Part shown: one piece after another, positions 58,650-64,000 of the stretch
Position numbering within the stretch: the first letter of the stretch is position 1
Layout: each line of letters begins with the position of its first letter
Assembly (NCBI RefSeq): GCF_003852315.1
Contig: NZ_CP027762.1
Coordinates: 3,391,501 to 3,455,500, forward strand
Direction: 5' to 3'
Length of the DNA: 64,000 bases
DNA from: Pseudomonas sp. LBUM920
Lineage (GTDB): Bacteria > Pseudomonadota > Gammaproteobacteria > Pseudomonadales > Pseudomonadaceae
Made by a program: the position numbers and the translations under genes
The notes under the pieces: generated by a model
Told to the model about the DNA's origin: nothing
The model's input: the letters and a program-made list of their open reading frames with translations, nothing else
Databases searched by the model: none

Positions 58650-59335
58650 GGGTAGATGTCCAGTGTGTCAATGGAATGTTCCCGCCCGGCTGCGCCGATG
58701 TAGCAGGCAAGGTCGATGACGCCGGTGATCGGCGGATAAACGCTAACTGTGTCGATAGAGTGCTCACGGCCGGTACTGCCAATCACGCCAGTGGTGCTGA
58801 TGTCGCGCAGGACGGGGGGATATACGTCGATTTCATCGCCTTCATAAACGCTGGCGAACATGTTCGACACACCGGTGGTTTCAAGGCTGATAGCGAGCCC
58901 TGTCAAGTGACGGCTGACGGGCTTGGCGTCATCAATCAGTCGCTCCAGCTCCTGATACATTTCCTCAGTGATGCCAGTGTCGAGAACGCCAACCTTCAGC
59001 GCAAACGTGCCCGGGATGCCTTCCGGCACCATCTTGAACCACTCGACAATCTCGATCAGGTAGCCCAAGGGCTCGACTACTCGGCGCAACGCACCGATGG
59101 TGCCTTTGTGAGCATGGATGTAGTAAGACGCCTTGATCGCGGCGCGTTTTGTCGCTTCAGTCCATCGGTAATCCCAGCGATCCACTGACCACGCCCAAGC
59201 CAGGTGCGGCAGCAAATGCACCGGGCAAGTATCGGCGTTGTAGAGGTCACGGAGCGGGACAATCGTTTTCTCAAAAAACGTAGCCTCCATGGCCCGTTCG
59301 AATTGCGTGCTGTTGATCGGCAGTAGGCTTTTCAT
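58646..59335 (-). CDS. Tail protein I (P2 gpI)
   Basis: A 229-residue protein of the phage_tail_P2_I family: LLPINSTQFERAMEATFFEKTIVPLRDLYNADTCPVHLLPHLAWAWSVDRWDYRWTEATKRAAIKASYYIHAHKGTIGALRRVVEPLGYLIEIVEWF at the start. The C-terminal part contains three short EHSIDTxxxYP repeats (last 70 residues), beyond the usual gpI end. It anchors tail fibres to the baseplate. Stop overlaps the fibre gene by 4 nt; 1 nt from gpJ. Confidence 0.92.
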   Translation of the reverse strand: MKSLLPINSTQFERAMEATFFEKTIVPLRDLYNADTCPVHLLPHLAWAWSVDRWDYRWTEATKRAAIKASYYIHAHKGTIGALRRVVEPLGYLIEIVEWFKMVPEGIPGTFALKVGVLDTGITEEMYQELERLIDDAKPVSRHLTGLAISLETTGVSNMFASVYEGDEIDVYPPVLRDISTTGVIGSTGREHSIDTVSVYPPITGVIDLACYIGAAGREHSIDTLDIYP

Positions 59336-59336
59336 A

Positions 59337-60218
59337 TCAACCCGCCAGAGTCACGGTGTAGCCCGTACAAAACGCCGCCTGAGCCTTGGTGGGCGCCAGA
59401 TCCTGCCAGCCGATCAACTCCACCCGAGAAACGCCGGCAACGTGCAACTGAGCGTCTACGCCGGATCGCGCCACCTCGACGCCCAGCCGCTTGCGCGGAT
59501 TGATCCAGGCAGCCAATCGAGCTTTCGCCTCTACCAAACTGGCGTCGGCTTCAGGGCCAGCACTGGCCATGTGCAGAATCGCGTTAATTTGATAGCGGAT
59601 CACCTGGGCGCTTTGCACCGTCACTCGATCTCCCACCGGCCGCACGTTTTCGTCATTCAGCGCGGCAGATACCGTAGCCAGCAATGCTGGCGAAGCCACG
59701 CCCTCCCCGTCGAGGCCCAACACCGTTACCGTCACGTAGCAAGGCGCTGGGCTTTCGGCCGTAGCATCTGCCACCAACCCAGATGCGTTTCGGGCGTGCA
59801 GGATGTAGCTGTTACGCGGCCCAGCGGTGGTCAGGCCCTCATAGGCCAATTGAATGCGCTCCCGAAACGGATCGTCATCCTCTTTGACCTCCGGCACCGG
59901 TGGCACCGCCAGCAGATCTTCGGCTTGGATGACCAGGCGCTTCAGATTGACGTTGGCCCCCAAGTGATCAAGGTCGCCGCGTACGGCGTGCGCCAGCAGC
60001 ACCGCCTTGCCGGCATCATTGACCCGTGCGCGATTACCAACCTTGATGTAAGCGCCGACTTCCAACACCTTGACCACCGGATCACTTTCCAGCGCGGCGG
60101 TCCAGTTACCGCCCATGTAGCCGCGAAAAACTCCCAATGCCTCCTGGTACACCTCTTCGAAGTCCAGCGGCTCCAACACCGTCGGCGCCGGCAACGACGA
60201 AAGATCTACGGTACTCAT
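59337..60218 (-). CDS. Baseplate wedge protein J
   Basis: A 293-residue gpJ-family protein: STVDLSSLPAPTVLEPLDFEEVYQEALGVFRGYMGG at the start, VKVLEVGAYIKVGNRARVNDAGKAVLLAHAVRGDLDHLGANVNLKRLVI, EDDDPFRERIQLAYEGLTTAGPRNSYILHAR and an Asn/Arg-rich C-terminal part. It forms baseplate wedges with gpI and gpW. Start overlaps gpW by 4 nt. Function by family and position is secure. Confidence 0.94.
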   Translation of the reverse strand: MSTVDLSSLPAPTVLEPLDFEEVYQEALGVFRGYMGGNWTAALESDPVVKVLEVGAYIKVGNRARVNDAGKAVLLAHAVRGDLDHLGANVNLKRLVIQAEDLLAVPPVPEVKEDDDPFRERIQLAYEGLTTAGPRNSYILHARNASGLVADATAESPAPCYVTVTVLGLDGEGVASPALLATVSAALNDENVRPVGDRVTVQSAQVIRYQINAILHMASAGPEADASLVEAKARLAAWINPRKRLGVEVARSGVDAQLHVAGVSRVELIGWQDLAPTKAQAAFCTGYTVTLAG

Positions 60219-60541
60219 ACGGCCACCTCCAGCGTGACGGCATCGCCAAGATACTGGCCGACGAGCTTCAGATTGATTTGCCCGCCGATCACGGAAATGA
60301 CGCGCACCTGGTCCATTTTTAACCGCGGCTCCCAGCGCCCTAGGGCGCGGGCGACTTCCGCCTGTACGGCGCTTTTCCAGCCCTCATTAACGGGCAAGTC
60401 AACGAACCGCCGTAGCATGCTGCCGTATTCCGGCCGATGCCGGCGGCTGCCCAACGGGGTGCCCAAGATGTCTGGAACTGATTGGCGTAAATGCGCGATG
60501 CCGGAGATGGGCTGGCCGGTGTGGCGGTCCATTCCGATCAT
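60215..60541 (-). CDS. Baseplate assembly protein W (gp25-like lysozyme fold)
   Basis: A 108-residue protein of the gpW/gp25 family: MIGMDRHTGQPISGIAHLRQSVPDILGTPLGSRRHRPEYGSMLRRFVDLPVNEGWKSAVQAEVARALGRWEPRLKMDQVRV, with the G-(S/T)R-(x)3-P-(E/x)YGS signature. It initiates baseplate wedge formation. Stop overlaps gpJ by 4 nt; 5 nt downstream of an uncharacterised gene. Confidence 0.94.
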   Translation of the reverse strand: MIGMDRHTGQPISGIAHLRQSVPDILGTPLGSRRHRPEYGSMLRRFVDLPVNEGWKSAVQAEVARALGRWEPRLKMDQVRVISVIGGQINLKLVGQYLGDAVTLEVAV

Positions 60542-60546
60542 TGTGA

Positions 60547-60825
60547 TTACTCCTTGACTTGCTCCAGATCTGGATGCGCTTTCAAGAACGCAAATTGATC
60601 ATCGCCACATGCGGTGACGCGACCTGCAATCACAGGAAGCGCCTCGCCGCTGGGAAGGATCAGTGTGCGCGAGGTGAAAACCTTGTCGCGAAATACGCGT
60701 GCGGGAACGATGGACGCCACCGTGTCAGCATTCACGGGTGGACCAAGCAGTGCGGGCTTCAATCCCGAGGCCGCAACCGCTTCGACAGACCCGGACAGAT
60801 CGCCATCAGTTCTAGGCTTACTCAT
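60547..60825 (-). CDS. Uncharacterised 92-aa phage protein between V and W
   Basis: A 92-residue protein (SGSVEAVAASGLKPALLGPPVNADTVASIVPARVFRDKVFTSRTLILPSGEALPVIAGRVTACGDDQFAFLKAHPDLEQVKE). The C-terminal half (RTLILPSGEALPVIAGRVTACGDDQFAFLKAHP) reads as a beta-rich small domain. It lies in the V-W gap, where many Pseudomonas phages keep one such small gene. A strong hairpin is upstream. I do not recognise a named family. Confidence 0.8.
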   Translation of the reverse strand: MSKPRTDGDLSGSVEAVAASGLKPALLGPPVNADTVASIVPARVFRDKVFTSRTLILPSGEALPVIAGRVTACGDDQFAFLKAHPDLEQVKE

Positions 60826-60844
60826 AAGGCAGACTCCAGATGTG

Positions 60845-60868
60845 AAAAAGCCCGCACTGGGCGGGCTG
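60845..60868 (-). terminator. Hairpin between gene V and the 92-aa gene
   Basis: On the minus strand AGCCCGCCCAGTGCGGGCTTTTTC: 6-bp GC stem with a T-run, about 14 nt after the gpV stop. Confidence 0.85.
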
Positions 60869-60881
60869 TTGTGAGTTGAAA

Positions 60882-61448
60882 TTAATGTGTGTGGTGGTTG
60901 CTGTTGCCACCGGCGTCAATGATCGCGCCAGCACTAGTGATGCCCTTTGTAACGTGCAATGCACCGTCGATCAGCACCGCTGCTTTCAGATTGATGTTGC
61001 CGGTGGTCACGTTCACGGCGCTGTCCGTGATGACTGCCTCTGTACTGGCGACTCTGATAGTCACCGTACCGCTCGGCAGGGTGATGCTGTAGCTCTTGGC
61101 CTGCCAGTCGTAGATCAGCGAGCCGCCATCGTCAAAACGCCAGACTTCTACATGATCGCGGTTATCCGGTGGTGGGCCTGCATTGCCATACAGGCCGGGT
61201 ATGAAAGTGCCTTGGGCCACGTCACCGCTGGCACTTATCAAAGTCCCCTGCTCCCCCATGGAGGGTGCCCGCCAGTGCCTGGCCTTGCCGGCGGCGATGC
61301 TGTGCCAGCGCACCCATGCGCTAACCCACTCGCCATCTGAAACCCGACAAACCGGCGGGGAGGCGGCCAGATCGACCGCCACTACGAAGCATTCCTTCAC
61401 TACCCCCGCCAGCATCCGGTCGTGCTGGGCAGTGGCGTATCCGCTCAC
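60882..61448 (-). CDS. Baseplate spike protein V (gpV)
   Basis: A 188-residue gpV-type central spike: an N-terminal OB-like domain (VKECFVVAVDLAASPPVCRVSDGEWVSAWVRWHSIAAGKARHWRAPSMGEQGTLISASGD) and a beta-helical spike (KSYSITLPSGTVTIRVASTEAVITDSAVNVTTGNINLKAAVLIDGALHVTKGITSAGAIIDAGGNSNHHTH). The HxH tip GNSNHHTH binds iron in P2. The spike punctures the outer membrane. Stop and start overlap neighbours by a few nt. Confidence 0.95.
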   Translation of the reverse strand: MSGYATAQHDRMLAGVVKECFVVAVDLAASPPVCRVSDGEWVSAWVRWHSIAAGKARHWRAPSMGEQGTLISASGDVAQGTFIPGLYGNAGPPPDNRDHVEVWRFDDGGSLIYDWQAKSYSITLPSGTVTIRVASTEAVITDSAVNVTTGNINLKAAVLIDGALHVTKGITSAGAIIDAGGNSNHHTH

Positions 61449-61960
61449 AAGTCCTCCGCAGGAACAAAGTCCTCTTTGACGTCGTTGTTGAAACCGAATA
61501 ACAGCATGCCCGGCGGCTGGTCAGGCCAAGGCCATTCCTCGGGACCGACATACACTTGCTGCGTCCACTCCACCAGCCATACGGTGTACCCATCGAGCGC
61601 TGGCTGTGTCCAATCCTGTGAGGCCTGGACGAACTCCGCTGGCTCGACCGCCAACCCCCAGGTCTGTGCGCGCAGTAGAACGGCGAGCTGAGTAGCCAAC
61701 TGCACCGCCTGTTGCTGATGTCGGGGATGAATCGGGTCAACAATGATGCGTGCCTCGAACTTGCACACCAACACGGCTTCACCCGTGCCGATGTCGGTAC
61801 CCGGCTCAATCTCAGCCAGCTCCAGAAACACAGCCGGCAACGCGATACGGTCTTCGATGTTCGGCCAGGCAGTTACGGCCTGAACCCCGTTCAGGTGACT
61901 CGACAGGTGTTGCTCTATCGCCTGATAAAGCTGATCCAGGCAAAAAGGTTCGTCAGCCAT
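61445..61960 (-). CDS. Gp37-like tail protein (Mu gp37 family)
   Basis: A 171-residue protein: FCLDQLYQAIEQHLSSHLNGVQAVTAWPNIEDRIALPAVFLELAEIEPGTDIGTGEAVLVCKFEARIIVDPI...LRAQTWGLAVEPAEFVQASQDWTQPALDGYTVWLVEWTQQVYVGPEEWPWPD. This is the pattern I know from Gp37-type tail proteins of Mu-like and related Pseudomonas phages, where it lies near the tail completion genes. Start and stop overlap neighbours (4-8 nt). Probably a tail terminator/completion protein; the exact role is by analogy. Confidence 0.78.
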   Translation of the reverse strand: MADEPFCLDQLYQAIEQHLSSHLNGVQAVTAWPNIEDRIALPAVFLELAEIEPGTDIGTGEAVLVCKFEARIIVDPIHPRHQQQAVQLATQLAVLLRAQTWGLAVEPAEFVQASQDWTQPALDGYTVWLVEWTQQVYVGPEEWPWPDQPPGMLLFGFNNDVKEDFVPAEDL

Positions 61961-62618
61961 TACCGATCCTCTTGAGGTATTTCTGCAGCTCGTAGTTGAG
62001 CTCTTGTTTCAGGATCTCCAGCAAACGTTCATCGGCCTTTTGTACCCAGCTTTCAAAATGGGGACGGGCTTGCTCCAGTGACACTTTGGCCTTGGCTAAC
62101 GGAAAGCGATTGCCATTTTCCGCGACCCATCCAGAACTCGCCCCGCGACCAGGTGACACCGTGCTGCCAGGATAATCATCAGCATTAAAATGTTTGCTCG
62201 CGGTGCGAATCCAAATATCTGGTTTGTTGCCGTAGACCTTCTTGAGGAACGCGCCTTGATAACGCCGCCCCGCCACCGATACACCGCTCCCAGTCTGCCG
62301 CGCGCGGCCGATCCGGCTGGACTCGATAGCGTTCAGACCGAACCACAGCTTGCCGCTTGAAGCCCTGCCGGACACCGGGTAACTGCGCAACCGTTGACGC
62401 ACCGCCGCAACAGCGATGCGCTCTTGCCGACTGACCGCCCGGGCGATGTGCGTGCGCAACCACCCGAGCGTCTTGTTGATGGCTCGACGATGAGCAGTCG
62501 CAGCTGCCTTGGGCACCAACTTGGCAAAGTCCTGAAACGCCTGCAGGTCTGCGGCGGACGACTGGATGGAGATCATGCCGCCGCCAGCCGAGGGTTTGTA
62601 ATGGCTACCGATGCTCAT
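61953..62618 (-). CDS. Minor tail protein Z-like (GPZ family)
   Basis: A 221-residue basic protein: FQDFAKLVPKAAATAHRRAINKTLGWLRTHIARAVSRQERIAVAAVRQRLRSYPVSGRASSGKLWFGLNAIESSRIG, and HFESWVQKADERLLEILKQELNYELQKYLKRIGN at the end. The pattern 'AxNKTLxWLRT...SxxxRIAVxAVRxRL...' fits the prophage minor tail protein Z family of lambda-like elements. GAGG precedes the ATG at 62618; the start overlaps the upstream gene by 4 nt. Confidence 0.82.
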   Translation of the reverse strand: MSIGSHYKPSAGGGMISIQSSAADLQAFQDFAKLVPKAAATAHRRAINKTLGWLRTHIARAVSRQERIAVAAVRQRLRSYPVSGRASSGKLWFGLNAIESSRIGRARQTGSGVSVAGRRYQGAFLKKVYGNKPDIWIRTASKHFNADDYPGSTVSPGRGASSGWVAENGNRFPLAKAKVSLEQARPHFESWVQKADERLLEILKQELNYELQKYLKRIGNG

Positions 62619-62935
62619 GGGCGTAACCTCAGAATCAAGGCGACCAGACCGTCGCCGCTCGGCTCCAGCTGCAGCAGGTCGTAATCGCCGCCGCCGTCCA
62701 AAGCAGGCAAATCGACGCTAACCAATAGCCCGCGCTTCAAGCCTTCCGAATCGCTGACGCGGATCTCAAACCGAGGCTCGCGCAAGCCGGTGTTCAGCTT
62801 GCCGAGCTTGGGCTGCAACCAGGGCGCGGCAAACATACCAAGCACCGGCTCTTCACGGCCTTCGATCCGCGCGCTATCGCCCAGTGTTTCGAATACCACT
62901 TCGTCGATGTCGTCGATCAGATCGCGGAAGGCCAC
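62615..62935 (-). CDS. Head-tail joining protein (lambda gpFII/Phage_attach-like)
   Basis: About 106 residues: VAFRDLIDDIDEVVFETLGDSARIEGREEPVLGMFAAPWLQPKLGKLNTGLREPRFEIRVSDSEGLKRGLLVSVDLPALDGGGDYDLLQLEPSGDGLVALILRLRP. This matches the small head-tail connector family of lambda FII-like proteins. GTG at 62935, 8 nt after GGAG, is the best start; the capsid stop lies just upstream, so translation is coupled. GTG at 62941 is a second candidate. Confidence 0.78.
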   Translation of the reverse strand: MAFRDLIDDIDEVVFETLGDSARIEGREEPVLGMFAAPWLQPKLGKLNTGLREPRFEIRVSDSEGLKRGLLVSVDLPALDGGGDYDLLQLEPSGDGLVALILRLRP

Positions 62936-62937
62936 GA

Positions 62938-63933
62938 TCACATCTCCAGCAGGATCTGCGCGCGGGGCCGAGTGCAAAGGTGCAGCGGGTTGGACTGGGC
63001 TTCACCGGCGACACCCTTGTTGAACGGCAGCGGCTCGATCTTGCTGTAGTACGGAATGCCCTGGGTGTTGACCGTTTCCATATAGTCGGCCGGCGCGAAG
63101 GAAGAGATGTAAAGATCCGGCACACCTTCGGGAATCAGCAGCGCCTTGTCGTCGTGGACGAAAGCAACACCGGCCACCTTGCCGCGATAACGCTCCCAGA
63201 CGATCCCGCCGAACTCGAAGCTTTCACGGGCATCGCCACGCAGGGACGCGGCCTGCATGGTGTTGAGGTAGGTCTCCTTGACCGACTTATGCACGATGAG
63301 CTTGTTCCAGAAGTTCTTGCCGCACATCGCGCGGGAGCCGCTGCTGGTGACGCTGCCGAGGGCTTCCTCCTGCATGTCCAACGCTTCGCCGCATTTAACC
63401 CGCAGCTCGGTGTCTGGACTGTTCAAGCCCATCTGAAGCTTCTGGCGATTCACGCCGAACGATTTATAGATGTCCAACAGGACCGTCTTGCCATCGGCGT
63501 CCAGTACCTGTCCGTTCAGCGCGCCCATGCGCTGGAACTCGTGGGTGGCATCCAACTGGCGGCGCGCTTTCGCCAGGCGCTTGTTGACGACGTCCTGCAC
63601 GGCCTGCAACTCACTGCGGGTACCGAAGGCGCGGATGCCTTGGATCTCGTCGGCCTTGATGGTGAAGCGTTCCGGCAGGTGGACGGTGTTGAACGGGATC
63701 AGTTGACGCTTGGTACCGCCAACCACCAAGCCTGAGGTACCGCGCTCGCCCGCTGGCACCAGCGCCAGGGTGTCGCCGTCCTTCTCGATCTGCACGGTCA
63801 GCGTGCTGATGCCTTCTTCGCGAAACAGTCCCAGGCTGCTGATACGACCTGGCAGGTATTCCTGGTCATTGATTGCAGCGGTCAGCGAGGAAACGCTGAA
63901 TGCATCGTCTTCAAAAATGGCGATATCGGCCAT
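62938..63933 (-). CDS. Major capsid protein (lambda gpE family)
   Basis: A 331-residue capsid protein of the Phage_cap_E family: MADIAIFEDDAFSVSSLTAAINDQEYLPGRISSLGLFREEGISTLTVQIEKDGDTLALVPAGERG at the start, RQLIPFNTVHLPERFTIKADEIQGIRAFGT, CGKNFWNKLIVHKSVKETYLNTMQAASLRGD, RYRGKVAGVAFVHDDKALLIPEGVPDLYISSFAPADYMETVNTQGIPYYSKIEPLPFNKG. HK97-fold. It ends ATG-TGA, feeding translation into the next gene. GGAGAGTACCC precedes the ATG. The lambda-type capsid together with a P2-type tail shows mosaicism. Confidence 0.93.
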   Translation of the reverse strand: MADIAIFEDDAFSVSSLTAAINDQEYLPGRISSLGLFREEGISTLTVQIEKDGDTLALVPAGERGTSGLVVGGTKRQLIPFNTVHLPERFTIKADEIQGIRAFGTRSELQAVQDVVNKRLAKARRQLDATHEFQRMGALNGQVLDADGKTVLLDIYKSFGVNRQKLQMGLNSPDTELRVKCGEALDMQEEALGSVTSSGSRAMCGKNFWNKLIVHKSVKETYLNTMQAASLRGDARESFEFGGIVWERYRGKVAGVAFVHDDKALLIPEGVPDLYISSFAPADYMETVNTQGIPYYSKIEPLPFNKGVAGEAQSNPLHLCTRPRAQILLEM

Positions 63934-63949
63934 GGGTACTCTCCAGAAA

Positions 63950-63974
63950 CAAAAAATCCCGCACGCAGCGGGAT
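63950..63974 (-). terminator. Hairpin directly before the capsid gene
   Basis: On the minus strand ATCCCGC-tgc-GTGCGGGATTTTTTG, then TTTCTGGAGAG, the capsid ribosome-binding site. Same layout as the hairpin before the sheath gene. The gene upstream (expected head decoration protein) lies outside the window; a TAA at 63996-63998 may be its stop. Confidence 0.8.
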
Positions 63975-64000
63975 GAATAAAAGGGGGTGAACGTCTTAGC

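Larger units (their letters stand above)
42444..64000. mobile_element. P2-tail/lambda-capsid myovirus-type prophage (left part, incomplete in window)
   Basis: From the attL site rightwards come a bacteriocin cargo, a methylase, a lysis cassette, a full contractile-tail module in P2 order and the first head genes, nearly all on the minus strand. The capsid is of the lambda gpE type while the tail is P2-like, so the phage is a mosaic. Packaging genes, portal, replication, repressor and integrase are not in the window and are expected to the right. The structural genes are intact with tight ATGA overlaps, so the element looks recently active. Confidence 0.9.

Noticed and set aside
59289..60557. 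422-codon plus-strand open frame in the baseplate region
   Set aside because: Shadow of the overlapping J and W genes, whose family signatures are clear on the minus strand.

Overview
The window is about 64 kb of chromosome from a fluorescent-type Pseudomonas (most like the P. fluorescens group). The evidence is a GC-rich coding style, the repertoire of LysR, AraC/GlxA and TetR-CerR regulators, a complete hydroxyproline-catabolism operon, Pseudomonas-type tRNA-Leu and tRNA-Cys sequences, and an S-type-pyocin-like bacteriocin. About 42.4 kb is chromosome. The remaining 21.6 kb is the left part of a prophage that runs off the right edge.

Region 1 (1-9.5 kb) is accessory-looking. After a GFA-family gene and a small zinc-ribbon-like protein come a decayed VOC gene and an intact tRNA-Leu(UAA). 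Beyond the tRNA lie short genes (DUF3606, a 101-aa unknown, a 30-aa membrane peptide), a chemoreceptor, an orphan GAF protein, remnants of a Nudix gene and probably an IS66-type transposase, and a two-gene sensory unit in which an RsbQ-like alpha/beta hydrolase overlaps a PAS-PAS histidine kinase.

Region 2 (9.5-42.4 kb) is metabolic core/variable chromosome. It holds an aldo/keto reductase - DUF1330 - cysteine hydrolase operon, a tautomerase/LysR pair, a GH13 trehalose-synthase-like enzyme and a LysR-controlled NAD-epimerase/SDR/SnoaL-like operon. The trans-4-hydroxy-L-proline operon follows: AraC regulator, permease, epimerase, D-hydroxyproline oxidase, deaminase and semialdehyde dehydrogenase, which together carry hydroxyproline to 2-oxoglutarate. 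Then come an ADP-ribosylglycohydrolase, a GlxA-type regulator, a LysE exporter, a membrane-anchored hydrolase, a small protein resembling type III translocator/effector proteins, and a CerR-type repressor divergent from a three-gene efflux pump (HlyD/MFS/OMF). The stretch ends with a LysR gene whose helix-turn-helix is internally deleted, an EamA transporter, an SDR, a rifampicin ADP-ribosyltransferase (Arr), a lipoprotein and a saccharopine-dehydrogenase-like enzyme.

Region 3 (42,444-64,000) is a prophage integrated at tRNA-Cys. The 3' half of tRNA-Cys is duplicated at 42,444-42,490, so the intact gene and probably the integrase lie to the right, outside the window. Read on the minus strand from right to left, the prophage has a lambda-gpE-type capsid, head-tail proteins, and a P2-type contractile tail in order V-W-J-I-H-G-FI-FII-E/E'-T-U-X-D. 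A GH19 endolysin with nested Rz/Rz1 follows, then a Dam-type methylase. At the attachment-site end lies a bacteriocin/immunity pair behind a LexA-type box. The bacteriocin is frameshifted at a G6/C6 homopolymer. The tail assembly chaperone is internally duplicated and ends at a CUU-UGA sequence that would give a +1 shift into the downstream E'-like frame. These two features, the RsbQ-kinase pair and the SOS-box bacteriocin are the most interesting items.
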